Shown piece after piece: positions 19,411 through 28,933 of a DNA stretch of 64,000 nt. Made by a program: the position numbers and the translations under genes. The stretch's first letter is position 1, and the number at the start of each line of letters is the position of its first letter. Below the pieces are notes generated by a model. The model was not told the origin of the DNA and did no database searches. It saw only the letters and a list, made by a program, of their open reading frames with translations. Origin of the DNA: Niallia taxi (GTDB lineage: Bacteria; Bacillota; Bacilli; Bacillales; Cytobacillaceae); assembly GCF_004005475.1 (NCBI RefSeq), contig NZ_RZTZ01000002.1, positions 1-64,000 on the forward strand, written 5' to 3'.

Positions 19411-20448
19411 CTATTTTTTAGTTGCTTGTAAATATTTCTTATCGTGCATAAATAGCTTCCAGAAAAAGTAGAAGCCAGGAAACAGGATAATAAAGGCAGC
19501 GATATAAGTTGCGAATATTGCATGAAATGAACTAGGGCTTGTGAAGGACGATGTAATCGTTACCTCAGGATAAACGATATATGGGAGATGAGCTTTACCG
19601 TAAACATAGCTTGCTATTAAATATTGAATCGTAATGGAAACAATAGCGAGCCGCGGCACCCCCTTGATATCCTTGTTTTTTCTAGATGGAAGAAAAAGAC
19701 CTGCGCCTCCAAGCAGAAAAAAGAAAAGAGAGAGGAGAAGCAAATATAAATCATCCATCATTTTTACATAAATCCAATTTGCATCCTGTTTTAAAGTAAT
19801 CATGATAAATACTGCCATCAGTAAGGAAATAGGACCGAGAATAATTGCATCCCTTCTGTAAAGCCGGTAGGCCTCAGGCTCTTTCGAAACATTTGAATAG
19901 TCTGCCAGCAGCAAGGAAGACAAAAAAAGTGTGCTGCTCAAGGCAAAGCCAAAGAAGGCATATTCATTTGGGCTAGAAAACAGGCCGACTAAATCAAGGC
20001 TCTGCTTACCATCAGCAAAATCAACAAATCCTCCATGTGTGACTGGAAGGACACTAAGCAAAATCCCGGGAATCAACATCCCGGTTATACCAGAAATATA
20101 CGTAAGGGGCTTGCGGTATTCTTCCACAATATTTGAAAAGACAAGAAAGGCACTTCTGATTGCTAATAGCAGCAGAATCAGACTTCCTGGTATAAGCAGA
20201 ACCGTTCCTAACGTATAGGCAGCCTTTGGAAATAAGCTGTAGACTGCGACAACAATCGCAACAACAAAGGTATTTGTCACTTCCCATGTTGGTGAAAGAT
20301 AACGGTTAGCGATATTGGTTGCTCTTGTCTTATCTCTATTAATGTAAATCATCGACCAAAAGCCTGCGCCAAAGTCCATTGTTGCCATTATTGCATAGAT
20401 AAAAACGAAACCCCACAGTACTGTAATCGCAAGTAATGAATCTGTCAT
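19411..20448 (-). CDS. ythB: Cytochrome bd-type oxidase subunit II (YthB)
   Basis: Second subunit of a quinol oxidase, 345 aa with about eight to nine hydrophobic helices. The N-terminus (TVLWGFVFIYAIMATMDFGAGFW region) is the CydB/YthB signature with the conserved DFGAG. It lies 14 bp after ythA in the same operon. YthAB of B. subtilis is a second bd-like oxidase beside CydAB; this pair fits that type by length and location near ytiB. It sits in the cytoplasmic membrane and works with subunit I. Confidence 0.92.
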   Translation of the reverse strand: MTDSLLAITVLWGFVFIYAIMATMDFGAGFWSMIYINRDKTRATNIANRYLSPTWEVTNTFVVAIVVAVYSLFPKAAYTLGTVLLIPGSLILLLLAIRSAFLVFSNIVEEYRKPLTYISGITGMLIPGILLSVLPVTHGGFVDFADGKQSLDLVGLFSSPNEYAFFGFALSSTLFLSSLLLADYSNVSKEPEAYRLYRRDAIILGPISLLMAVFIMITLKQDANWIYVKMMDDLYLLLLSLFFFLLGGAGLFLPSRKNKDIKGVPRLAIVSITIQYLIASYVYGKAHLPYIVYPEVTITSSFTSPSSFHAIFATYIAAFIILFPGFYFFWKLFMHDKKYLQATKK

Positions 20449-20462
20449 GTTGTCACCACTCC

Positions 20463-21824
20463 TTAACTGTTAGATCCAAACAGTGGGATCTCTTTTTCCT
20501 TTGCAGCATTTAAGTCTTTCAGTACCGTGTTTTTACGGAAGTAATAGATGAGCACTAACGAAACGGTTACCCCAAGAATGATATAAACAATCATAAAAGA
20601 GAAAAACAGTAATGGAAGGTTACCAGAGGTCGTAACAGAGTCTGCTGTTGATAGCTTCCGATAAATCGTCCAAGGCTGCCGTCCTGTACATGCAAAAATC
20701 CAACCGCATTCAATACTTAAAATAGCAAGTGGTCCTGATGCCACAAATATCCACATTAAAAACTTGGGGAACCGTTCCTTTTTCAACAGGTATTTCCATG
20801 CTAAGGAAGCGAAGGAAAGCAAAATTAAAAACGAGCCTATTCCAACCATCGCATTAAATAGCGTATGTATATAAAGCGGCGGCCAATAATCCTCAGGGAA
20901 ATCGTTTAAGCCTGTTACTACTGTATCGAAGCTGTTACCTGCCAAGAAACTAAGCGCCCAAGGTATTTCAATAGCACCGACAATTTCCTTGTTCTCCTTG
21001 TCAGTGAAGCCCCCAATAGCAAGTGGAGCATGGGATTGTGTTTCAAAAAGACCTTCTGCAGCTGCCAGCTTTTCTGGTTGATATTCGTACAGCTTTTGTG
21101 CAGATTCATGCCCATTTAACGCAGTAAGTAAGGAAAATACAGCACCAACTGCAAGGCTTAATACTAATGCCTTTTGATGGAACTGAAAAATTCGCGAGCC
21201 AAACGGCTGCTTCATCATCTTCACTGCGGAAACAGCTGCGACAACAAAAGCTCCTGTAGTGTACGCACTCATTGCGACATGTCCTGCTGAAACAAAGAAA
21301 GTAGGATTAAAGAATGCCTTCCATGGATCTACGTCTGTTATTTCCCCGTTATTCATATTAAATCCTTGTGGAGTACCTTCAAATGCATGAACATTTGTAA
21401 TCAGAATAGCCGAAGCTAAGGCGCCGATCGCAACAAGAATAAGACTGATGATTCTTGCCCATGGTGGAATCCTTTCGGCAGCATATACATAGATGGACAT
21501 AAATAATGCTTCTATGAAAAAAGCGTAGATTTCAATTTGAAACGGTAAGGCCATTACTTCCCCAATTACTTTCATAAAACCTGGCCATAAAAGGGAAAGC
21601 TGTAGACCTGCAATTGTTCCTGTAGGGATGCCGACACCTAGCAGAATCCCGAATGTCTTTGTCCATCTTTTTGCCATAATGACATAGTCAAGGTCCTTCT
21701 TTCTTTGATAAAGAATTTCTGCTACTAACATCATTAAAGGCAAACCGACACCAATTGTCGCGAATATGATGTGAAATCCCATCGTCATCCCGAACATACT
21801 TCGAGCAGTAACTAGATGATCCAT
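20463..21824 (-). CDS. ythA: Cytochrome bd-type oxidase subunit I (YthA)
   Basis: Heme-bearing subunit that oxidises quinol and reduces oxygen; 453 aa, short Q-loop (cyanide-insensitive CioA-like class). Visible ligands: His18 (GFHIIFATIG), the IEIYAFFIEALF glutamates that correspond to E. coli E99 and E107, the GHVAMSAY histidine, FNAMVGIG methionine and NGHESAQ in the Q-loop. The GRQPW signature is present, but the conserved glutamate three residues before it is Cys379 (GWIFACTGRQPW). Shine-Dalgarno AAAGGA. First gene of the ythAB operon. Confidence 0.92.
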   Translation of the reverse strand: MDHLVTARSMFGMTMGFHIIFATIGVGLPLMMLVAEILYQRKKDLDYVIMAKRWTKTFGILLGVGIPTGTIAGLQLSLLWPGFMKVIGEVMALPFQIEIYAFFIEALFMSIYVYAAERIPPWARIISLILVAIGALASAILITNVHAFEGTPQGFNMNNGEITDVDPWKAFFNPTFFVSAGHVAMSAYTTGAFVVAAVSAVKMMKQPFGSRIFQFHQKALVLSLAVGAVFSLLTALNGHESAQKLYEYQPEKLAAAEGLFETQSHAPLAIGGFTDKENKEIVGAIEIPWALSFLAGNSFDTVVTGLNDFPEDYWPPLYIHTLFNAMVGIGSFLILLSFASLAWKYLLKKERFPKFLMWIFVASGPLAILSIECGWIFACTGRQPWTIYRKLSTADSVTTSGNLPLLFFSFMIVYIILGVTVSLVLIYYFRKNTVLKDLNAAKEKEIPLFGSNS

Positions 21825-21901
21825 TAATATCTATCCTTTCCTTCTATATTGCATTTACTGCTGTTAGTATTTTCAGGAATTGGCGGAATTATGTAAGCTT
21901 A

Positions 21902-21913
21902 CCTGTATACAGG
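21902..21913. promoter_or_regulatory. 12-bp perfect palindrome, possible operator
   Basis: CCTGTATACAGG lies in the divergent spacer between ythA and the carbonic anhydrase gene, about 25 bp upstream of the latter's promoter. It has dyad symmetry suited to a dimeric repressor. I do not recognise the regulator. Confidence 0.35.
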
Positions 21914-21938
21914 AATTGAGTTGTTATTGGAGGTGGTC

Positions 21939-21967
21939 TTCAAAAGATTTTTTTTTTACTATATAAT
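21939..21967 (+). promoter_or_regulatory. Sigma-A-like promoter of ytiB
   Basis: TTCAAA (21939-21944), 17-nt spacer, TATAAT (21962-21967), about 47 nt upstream of the ATG. Confidence 0.6.
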
Positions 21968-22014
21968 ATAGAGGCATTAATAAAACATAGACCAGAAAGA
22001 TAGGAGATAAGAGA

Positions 22015-22578
22015 ATGACATTATTAAATGATATTTTAACTTTTAACGAAGAATTTGTAGCAGAAAACAAATATGAGCGTTATATAACGACGAAATTCCC
22101 TAATAAAAAGATGGTTATTTTAACTTGTATGGACACAAGACTTCTTGAGCTATTGCCACATGCTTTAAATCTTTCTAATGGTGATGTAAAGCTGGTAAAA
22201 AATGCTGGCGCAATGGTAGTGCATCCTTTCGGAAGTATCATGCGAAGCATTCTAGTGGCTGTTTATGAATTAAAGGCAGATGAAGTGATGATTATCGGAC
22301 ATCATGATTGTGGAATGAGTGCATTAAATTATGACTCTATGCTGGATAAAATGAAGGATAGAGGAATTTCGGAGGATACTATCAGCACGTTAGAGAACTC
22401 TGGCATGGACTTAGACAAATGGCTGACAGGCTTTAGTTCTGTTGAAGAAAGTGTGTCACATAGTGTGAAAATGGTGAAGAATCATCCCCTTCTTCCACCA
22501 AAGGTTCCTGTTCATGGCTTAGTAATTGACCCTAAAACAGGCAAGCTCGACCTTGTTGTCGATGGCTATAAGGCTTAA
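22015..22578 (+). CDS. ytiB: Beta-class carbonic anhydrase-like protein YtiB
   Basis: Interconverts CO2 and bicarbonate. A 187-aa beta-carbonic anhydrase: CMDTRL holds the first zinc cysteine and the Asp-Arg dyad (about 38-43), and HHDCGM supplies His and the second cysteine (about 95-100). Length and position match B. subtilis YtiB. The Shine-Dalgarno is GATAGGAGAT. It ends convergently with yidD, overlapping by 4 bp. Confidence 0.93.
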   Translation: MTLLNDILTFNEEFVAENKYERYITTKFPNKKMVILTCMDTRLLELLPHALNLSNGDVKLVKNAGAMVVHPFGSIMRSILVAVYELKADEVMIIGHHDCGMSALNYDSMLDKMKDRGISEDTISTLENSGMDLDKWLTGFSSVEESVSHSVKMVKNHPLLPPKVPVHGLVIDPKTGKLDLVVDGYKA

Positions 22579-22823
22579 TTAGGGGAATGATTCTTTTTAT
22601 GCGGCCACTCCTCTGGGACTGGATCAACCCCGCCTGGATGAAATGGATGGCATTTGGAAATACGCCGTATTGTTAAAAAACCACCCTTCCAAGCGCCATG
22701 CTTTTTGATAGCCTCTAATCCATAGGAGGAACAGGTAGGATAAAAGCGGCACGAAGGCGGGGTTAGCGGTGAAATTGCCTTTTGATAAAAACGAATGATT
22801 AAGATGAAAAGTTTGCTTATCAT
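22575..22823 (-). CDS. yidD: Membrane protein insertion efficiency factor YidD
   Basis: An 82-aa Haemolytic-domain protein. [29 protein letters not shown] is the family signature with its paired cysteines, followed by [18 protein letters not shown]. Probably a membrane-associated helper of YidC-type insertion. ATG 22823 is chosen because AGGAG is 7-8 nt upstream; a GTG at 22832 overlaps that Shine-Dalgarno. Confidence 0.95.
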   Translation of the reverse strand: MISKLFILIIRFYQKAISPLTPPSCRFYPTCSSYGLEAIKKHGAWKGGFLTIRRISKCHPFHPGGVDPVPEEWPHKKNHSPN

Positions 22824-23005
22824 GTATAGCACTCCTAATTTAATGCTTAATGAAGACAGTATAGCATGATGGCATTTGAGATGAAAATGTCAGCACTTCA
22901 AGATAAGAACATTATTGTGCTGGAAAAATATAATATAATTAAGTTGATGAAAATACTCGGGTTTTACGTTATAATGAAGTAACGAAAAAAAAGGGGATGA
23001 CTTAA

Positions 23006-23479
23006 ATGCCTTCAGTTGAAAGCTTTGAATTAGATCATAATGCCGTGAAAGCTCCTTATGTAAGACACTGTGGTGTCCACAAGGTAGGAAGCGACGGAGT
23101 TGTTAATAAATACGATATTCGTTTTTGCCAGCCAAATAAACAGGCAATGAAGCCTGATGTTATTCACACATTAGAGCATTTGCTTGCCTTTAATCTTCGT
23201 GCACATGTTGAAAAATATGATCACTTTGATATTATTGATATTTCGCCAATGGGCTGCCAAACTGGCTATTATTTAGTTGTTAGTGGTGAGCCGACTGTGG
23301 AAGAAATTATTGATTTGCTTGAAGCTACGATGAAAACAGCAATAGAAATTACAGAAATTCCTGCTGCGAATGAAACACAATGCGGTCAAGCAAAACTTCA
23401 TGACTTAGAAGGTGCAAAAAAGCTAATGCAATTTTGGCTAAAACAAAGCAAGGAAGACTTGAAGCAAGTTTTCCCATAA
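23006..23479 (+). CDS. luxS: S-ribosylhomocysteine lyase LuxS
   Basis: Cleaves S-ribosylhomocysteine to homocysteine and DPD, the AI-2 precursor (EC 4.4.1.21). The metal site [10 protein letters not shown] (HxxEH, about 54-58) and the catalytic Cys in MGCQTGYY are present. 157 aa, full length, with Shine-Dalgarno AAGGGG. It recycles SAM-derived product and so links to metK at 29.7 kb. Confidence 0.98.
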   Translation: MPSVESFELDHNAVKAPYVRHCGVHKVGSDGVVNKYDIRFCQPNKQAMKPDVIHTLEHLLAFNLRAHVEKYDHFDIIDISPMGCQTGYYLVVSGEPTVEEIIDLLEATMKTAIEITEIPAANETQCGQAKLHDLEGAKKLMQFWLKQSKEDLKQVFP

Positions 23480-23517
23480 AAAAAAGAGATGCTGAAAAAT
23501 TCAGCATCTCTTTTTTT
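23480..23517. terminator. Bidirectional terminator luxS / cls
   Basis: An 11-bp stem AGAGATGCTGA/TCAGCATCTCT (23485-23495 with 23501-23511) flanked by an A-run and a T-run, directly between the two stop codons. Confidence 0.92.
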
Positions 23518-24970
23518 ATAACAAAGGACTTAATAATCTAGAGAATGATTCCTTAAATTTAATCCATAATGATCTTTTTGAATAGCTGTCCAATGTCAGG
23601 GGAGTACATAATTTCATGTCTTCGAGGAAGCCGTTTGTGAGTGTTGTGGATATTTCCTCACTATATATAAATGCGTTTACCTCGAAGTTAAGACGAAAGC
23701 TTCTCATGTCGATATTAGCAGTGCCGACAGAGCTGATTTTACTGTCCACAAGCAATGTTTTTGCATGTATAAAGCCATTTTCATAAATATACACCTTAGC
23801 TCCTGCCTTTAGCATTTCGCCAATATAAGAGTAAGTGGCCCAGTATACAAACATATGGTCAGGCTTGTTAGGAATCATGATTTTGACATCAACACCAGAT
23901 AGTGCGGCAATCCGTAAAGTGTCCAGCAAGCTTGTATCTGGGATGAAATAAGGTGTTTGAATGAAAACAGATTCCTTGGCGGCAGTAATCATTTTAATAT
24001 AGCCATTTTTAATTTGCTCCCATTCTGAATTAGGACCACTGGAAACGATCTGCATTCCTATATTGCCGACAATTTCGTCAAGTTTGCCAGGGAAATAGTC
24101 TGGTGAGTAATGAATTTCATGGTGTGGCGCAGCCTGATTCCAATCCAGGATAAATCTTGTCTGGATAGCATAAATGGCAGTACCGACAATCCGTAAATGT
24201 GTGTCTCGCCAGTAGCCGAATTTCGGATTAAGCCCCAAATATTCATCTCCAACATTAAAGCCGCCGATATAGCCAGTTTGTCCGTCAATAATCGCAAGCT
24301 TGCGGTGATTACGGTAATTCATACGTAAATTAATCAAATGAAATTTACTTGGGAAGAAAACGGCAACCTTTCCGCCTGCTGCTGTTAATTCCTTAAAAGC
24401 TCGCTTTCGTAAGGTTCTAGAGCCGAGCTCATCATACAAAAGCCTAACCTCAAGACCTTCTTTTGCCTTCTCTGTTAACGCAGTTATTAATTTTGAGCCA
24501 ATACCGTCATTTTTAAAAATATAATATTGGAGATGGATTGATTTCTTCGCAGCCTTTATGTCAAGCAGCAATTGATCAAACTTTTCTTTCCCGTCTGTAA
24601 AAATATCGACAGCGTTATTTTCCGTTAAGACTGCATCATTATTGAACAAATTCATATAAATAAGATCTTGGTTTTTTTTGATTACATTATTTGTCGTCCG
24701 CAATTGATTAGAGCTAATTTGCAATAATTGAGACGCAAGTACTTGTTCGATTCCAAGCTTCTTTCTTTCATCCCATTGAAACATCTTTCGATTTCGCAAG
24801 TTTTGGCCAATAAGAAGATATAAGATAAATCCGAGAATAGGGATAAAGGTCAAAACCATGAGCCAAGCCCATGTAGCAATAGGATCTTTTCTTTCAAAGA
24901 AAATAACAAGGAAAGCGAAGATAATATTAAGTAAGATAATCGTACTAAGTAAAATGGTGTATACGTGCAT
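23516..24970 (-). CDS. cls: Cardiolipin synthase
   Basis: Condenses phosphatidylglycerol to cardiolipin at the membrane. Two N-terminal transmembrane helices (about 3-25 and 34-53) precede two phospholipase D motifs: HRKLAIIDGQTGYIGGFN and HAKTLLVDSKISSVGTAN. 484 aa from ATG 24970, which follows AAAGGGA; an in-frame upstream ATG at 25015 lacks a Shine-Dalgarno. B. subtilis has several paralogues (ClsA, YwjE, YwiE), so the exact orthologue is not settled. Confidence 0.94.
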   Translation of the reverse strand: MHVYTILLSTIILLNIIFAFLVIFFERKDPIATWAWLMVLTFIPILGFILYLLIGQNLRNRKMFQWDERKKLGIEQVLASQLLQISSNQLRTTNNVIKKNQDLIYMNLFNNDAVLTENNAVDIFTDGKEKFDQLLLDIKAAKKSIHLQYYIFKNDGIGSKLITALTEKAKEGLEVRLLYDELGSRTLRKRAFKELTAAGGKVAVFFPSKFHLINLRMNYRNHRKLAIIDGQTGYIGGFNVGDEYLGLNPKFGYWRDTHLRIVGTAIYAIQTRFILDWNQAAPHHEIHYSPDYFPGKLDEIVGNIGMQIVSSGPNSEWEQIKNGYIKMITAAKESVFIQTPYFIPDTSLLDTLRIAALSGVDVKIMIPNKPDHMFVYWATYSYIGEMLKAGAKVYIYENGFIHAKTLLVDSKISSVGTANIDMRSFRLNFEVNAFIYSEEISTTLTNGFLEDMKLCTPLTLDSYSKRSLWIKFKESFSRLLSPLL

Positions 24971-25337
24971 AGAACAATCCCTTTCAACCTTTTGTCTTTT
25001 AAATGAATAACCCATTTGTCTTATCTAAAGGAAGCGACAAAGGAAAAAAATAGAGGTAAGTAGAAGATTCTGTTTCATTATAGGTGATAACGAACGCAGT
25101 GGAAACTATTTTGTTCCTATATAATCTTCCCTCCAAAAGCCAATATTAAACGATACAAGCATTTGGCAAAAGTAGTAATAATAAAGCAATAAAAATTTTC
25201 GAAAATAAAACTTTAGCCTTTATGGGCTGTCGTATTTTTTTTGAAAAATATCAGCTATTATATTTAGAATAATCAGAATTATAGTTGTGTAATAATCAGT
25301 AGTGAACAAATATATAAGGATACGGAGTGAGATAAGA
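24971..25337. other. Divergent spacer cls / S9 peptidase
   Basis: About 370 bp, AT-rich. No open frame with a Shine-Dalgarno, no clear hairpin with a T-run. It should hold the promoters of cls and the broken peptidase gene, but I see no convincing -35/-10 pair. Confidence 0.5.
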
Positions 25338-27064
25338 ATGGATTTCTCTAAGCCAGATGTAGAACAGTTCTTAAGATCGTATGCAATTGATGATTTCGCG
25401 GTTAGTCCTGATGAAAACCAACTTGTGTTCAGCACTAATTTGAGCGGGAAATATAATTTATGGTCGCTGCAATTACCAAGTACTTTTCCGGTTCCTTTAA
25501 CATTTAATAATCAAAGCTGCCAAGAACTTGTTTTCGATAAAAAGGGCCGATTTATCATTGCCGGATTTGATAATGATGGTGATGAGAATACACAATTTTA
25601 TGCACTTCCACCACATGGAGGAAGCTTAAAGGCTGTTGTTTATAATGAAGGCACACGTAACTTCTTCCCCATTTTATCAGAAGATGGGAAAAAATTGTTT
25701 TATAGCTCCTCCAATGGCAATCCCACCTATTTAAACGCCTATTGCCACGACCTTGAAACTGGTGAGGATTCTTTAATTTCAGAGGGGAAAGAGGCAACTA
25801 CATACTTCTTTGGGATAAGTTCTGATGAAACAGTTCAGTTATACTTTAAGCATTTGTCTAATACATATACTCTCATGTATGCAAAGGATAAGGAAGAAAT
25901 GAAATTGCTGACTCCGAATGCAGAACTGCAGCATACCGTCAGTGATGCAGTATTTGTAACAGATAGGCTTATCTATTTGCTGACAGATTACGAAGCTGAT
26001 TTTACCTATCTTGCCTCCTTTAATCTTGATACTAATCAATTTAATAAAGTGAAAGAATTAAACAAGGAAGGCTTTGGCTCACTTGTATATGATAAAGAGC
26101 AGAAACTGCTTTATGCTGTTAGTAATAAAGGGGTTGAAGATGGTCTTTATTGCTATGATTTACGGAAGGAGTCATGGACTGTTGAGGAAACACCCTGCAG
26201 TGTCATTGAAAAAATAACTGTCGGAAAATCAGGCGCAGTATACTTGCTTGGAAGAAGTGCAACTAAGCCGCAAAACATTTACAAACGGACTGATGAGGGC
26301 TGGGTGCAGCTCACGAATTATCAAGTACCTGGAGTTTCAGAATCTGAATTGATTGAGCCGGAAGTGGTGAACTATACTTCCTTTGATGGATTAGAAATCG
26401 AAGCACTGTTTTTTAAAGCAAATGCGGAGCAAGCAAATGGTGAAATCATTTTCTGGCCACATGGAGGGCCGCAAGCCTCTGAACGGAAATCATTTCGTGC
26501 AGCCTTCCAGTTTTTCTTAAATAATGGCTATAGTATTTTTGCACCTAACTTCAGAGGGTCATTTGGCTATGGTCTTTCTTTTATGAAAATGGGTATGGAG
26601 AAAAAGGCGAGATACTGCTAATGGGCGGCAGTTATGGTGGTTATATGGCTTTGCTGCTGCACGGTAGGCATGCTGATTATTTTAAAGCTGTCGTTGATAT
26701 ATTTGGACCTTCCGATTTATTTTCCTTCATTAAATCTGTCCCTGAGGACTGGAAGCCTGTTATGGACAAATGGGTCGGAAACCCGGTTCAGGATAAAGAA
26801 AAGCTTATTGAATACTCACCAATCACCTATTTAGATGGAATGACAAGACCGATGCTAGTTATACAAGGAGCTAATGACCCAAGGGTGGTTAAAGAAGAAT
26901 CAGACCAGATAGTAGAAGCCTTAAGACAGCTTGGCAGAGAGGTAGAGTATATGCTTTTGGAAGATGAAGGGCATGGATTCTCAAAAAAAGAAAATGAAAT
27001 TGCTGTTTATAAGCGTATTCTCACATTTTTTCAAAAGCATCAGCAAGCAAAAACACAAGTATAA
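25338..27064 (+). pseudogene. S9-family prolyl oligopeptidase, broken by internal deletion
   Basis: Two adjacent frames make one damaged gene. Frame 1 (25338-26621) holds the beta-propeller and the start of the hydrolase domain through APNFRGSFGYGLSFMKMG, then ends abruptly. Frame 2 (ATG 26621 to 27064) begins MGGSYGGY with the catalytic Ser, then GANDPRV (Asp) and DEGHGF (His). Intact homologues have about 30-40 residues between FMKM and the GGSYGG elbow (GDWG..P..D...G..W). Those residues are missing, with a frame change near 26590-26605. So this is a deletion, not a simple frameshift. The C-terminal piece keeps the triad but lacks half the domain and is unlikely to fold. Confidence 0.88.
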
Positions 27065-27073
27065 TTAAACGCA

Positions 27074-27107
27074 AAAAGACAAGCTCCTTCCTGGAACTTG
27101 TCTTTTT
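27074..27107. terminator. Bidirectional terminator
   Basis: AAAAGACAAG pairs with CTTGTCTTTT, with an inner TCC/GGA pair and a small bulge, followed by a T-run. It lies between the broken peptidase gene and the convergent small gene. Confidence 0.85.
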
Positions 27108-27121
27108 TGTGCCAATAAGTG

Positions 27122-27379
27122 TTAATGCAAATTCCTTTGTGTAAACAGCGTCTGTCCCTGCTGACGATAATCGTCTCTGGCAAATTTTCCTTTAAGGCTT
27201 TCAATTAAGTATAATCCCATCAAATCATATAGTTCCTGTTCATTTAATTCCTGAATAATATGAAGAAGGTCATCTCTGGACATCTCCTCTAAAAAGGCAA
27301 ATGCGAGCATATCAATATCTTCTTCATCGCCTGTCAGCTTATTTTTGTATAAGTTATATAACTCATCGACCAATTTCAT
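27122..27379 (-). CDS. Small conserved Bacillaceae protein (DUF6154-like)
   Basis: An 85-aa soluble, helical, acidic protein: LVDELYNLYKNKLTGDEEDID at the N-terminus, then EEMSRDDLLHIIQELNEQEL. From memory this resembles the DUF6154 family of Bacillus, of unknown function; the assignment is tentative. Shine-Dalgarno GGAGGG lies ahead of the ATG. A cre-like sequence (27419-27432) sits in its upstream region, about 40 bp from the start. Confidence 0.72.
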   Translation of the reverse strand: MKLVDELYNLYKNKLTGDEEDIDMLAFAFLEEMSRDDLLHIIQELNEQELYDLMGLYLIESLKGKFARDDYRQQGQTLFTQRNLH

Positions 27380-27418
27380 ATTCCATTCCCTCCAATGGTA
27401 TAACTTTATCTGTTAAAA

Positions 27419-27432
27419 TGTAAACGCTTTAC
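27419..27432. promoter_or_regulatory. Weak cre-like sequence
   Basis: Read on the minus strand it is GTAAAGCGTTTACA, about 12 of 14 positions of the CcpA operator consensus and near-palindromic. It lies upstream of the small minus-strand gene. Degenerate enough to be chance. Confidence 0.3.
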
Positions 27433-27598
27433 TTATTATACTTACTATAATATCGGAGAATGTCTATTTTCGCCACATCTTAATTACAGCTTTCAGTTTC
27501 ATTATTATATCCCTTTTCTTTATAATGGTTACATACCCTATCATTTGAAAGATATTCCATACCAAAAATAAAATAGACTGGTGAATGCGAGGCAATTG

Positions 27599-28087
27599 AT
27601 GAAAACATTTTATGACATTAATGGATTGATGGTGAATTTGTCATTTGAGGAAGAAGCATTTTCCCTTCGAGCAAAACATGTGCTTGTAATTTGTACTTGG
27701 CATGGAAAATGGCTACTGACAAAGCATAAGACAAGAGGCATTGAATTTCCAGGCGGCAAGGTTGAAGCTGGAGAAACATTAATAGAAGCAGCTGGACGTG
27801 AAGTGATGGAAGAAACTGGAGGAATTATTGACCAGATAGAGTGGATTGGTGAATATGAAGTCTGTGAAAAAGAATCAACATTTGTCAAAGCGGTTTTTTT
27901 CGCTACTATTGGTGACATTCTAGAAAGGGATAACTATTTGGAAACAGATGGGCCTTATCTTTTGGAAGGAAACATACTAGATGCACGTTTTCAGGACTCC
28001 TATAGCTTTATCATGAAGGATAAAGTCCTTGATTACTGTATTAAAAGAATGGAAAAGCAATTATCAGGAGAAAATTTGGGGTATTAG
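27599..28087 (+). CDS. ytkD: Nudix nucleoside triphosphatase YtkD
   Basis: A 162-aa Nudix hydrolase. B. subtilis YtkD hydrolyses (d)NTPs including oxidised guanine nucleotides and also acts in RNA 5'-end processing. The Nudix box GGKVEAGETLIEAAGREVMEETGG fits G-x5-E-x7-RE-U-x-EE-x-G-U; the C-terminus SFIMKDKVL matches YtkD specifically. ATG 27599 aligns with the B. subtilis start; a GTG at 27581 would add six residues. Shine-Dalgarno GAGG is weak. Confidence 0.93.
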   Translation: MKTFYDINGLMVNLSFEEEAFSLRAKHVLVICTWHGKWLLTKHKTRGIEFPGGKVEAGETLIEAAGREVMEETGGIIDQIEWIGEYEVCEKESTFVKAVFFATIGDILERDNYLETDGPYLLEGNILDARFQDSYSFIMKDKVLDYCIKRMEKQLSGENLGY

Positions 28088-28115
28088 ATAAAAAAACGAA
28101 GCAGGAGGGATTATC

Positions 28116-28904
28116 TTGAATGGAGAAATTTTGGAGCAAACTAGATTTCCTTCCCCAAACCCTTCCATCGATTTATATATAGTCACATATGCTGTAAATG
28201 GCTTAAAAGTGAAAGGTTTACTTGCTGTCCCAAAACAGCAGGACATAACAGATGGGTTTCTATATTTACGGGGCGGAATTAAAAATGTCGGTAAGGTCAG
28301 ACCTGGAAGAATCGTTCAATTTGCAGCAGAGGGCTTTATAGTATTTGCGCCATTTTACAGGGGAAATCAAGGTGGTGACGGAAATGAAGATTTTGCGGGT
28401 GAGGATAGAGAGGATGCTATTGCTGGATTCGAGCTTCTAAAATATTATCCTGGCGTTGAGCGAGTGCATGTCTTCGGTTTTTCTAGAGGCGGTGTTATGG
28501 CTTTATTTGTCGGCATATATTGTCCTGTTGCTTCTATTGTTACATGGGGTGGTGTTTCGGATATGGTGCTGACATATGAAGAGCGCAAGGATCTGCGAAG
28601 AATGATGAAAAGAGTTATTGGCGGTACACCAGCAAAATACCCGGAGCGCTTTCAAGAACGAACGCCCCTTCATTACTTGGACAAGATTCATGCACCTACT
28701 TTAATTATTCATGGGATACAGGATAAGAATGTTTCGATTGAACATAGCATAAGGCTGGAGGAAGGACTGAAAAAGTCAGGGAAAACTGCTGAGACTTGGT
28801 ATTTTCCTGAGTTTACTCACTATTTTCCTCCAAAAGTCAATCGAATGGTAGTAGAAAATTTATGCGCTTGGATGAAAAAACAGGCTGAAAAGCTGGTAAA
28901 ATAA
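28116..28904 (+). CDS. ytmA: Alpha/beta hydrolase YtmA (S9-like)
   Basis: A 262-aa single-domain serine hydrolase of the S9/acyl-peptidase type. RGNQGGDGNEDFAGEDREDA precedes the nucleophile elbow FGFSRGG (Ser about 132); IHGIQDKNV gives the acid and FTHYFPPK the His. It is close to B. subtilis YtmA throughout. TTG start, supported by AGGAGGGA 6-7 nt upstream. Substrate unknown. It is intact, unlike the broken S9 gene 1 kb upstream. Confidence 0.92.
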   Translation: MNGEILEQTRFPSPNPSIDLYIVTYAVNGLKVKGLLAVPKQQDITDGFLYLRGGIKNVGKVRPGRIVQFAAEGFIVFAPFYRGNQGGDGNEDFAGEDREDAIAGFELLKYYPGVERVHVFGFSRGGVMALFVGIYCPVASIVTWGGVSDMVLTYEERKDLRRMMKRVIGGTPAKYPERFQERTPLHYLDKIHAPTLIIHGIQDKNVSIEHSIRLEEGLKKSGKTAETWYFPEFTHYFPPKVNRMVVENLCAWMKKQAEKLVK

Positions 28905-28933
28905 AAGAGATGAGAAAAAGGGAGGGAAAGTAT

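Noticed and set aside
26590-26625. Programmed frameshift in the S9 peptidase (A-run GAGAAAAAGG)
   Set aside because: A shift cannot restore the 30-40 residues that are absent between the two frames; a deletion is needed.
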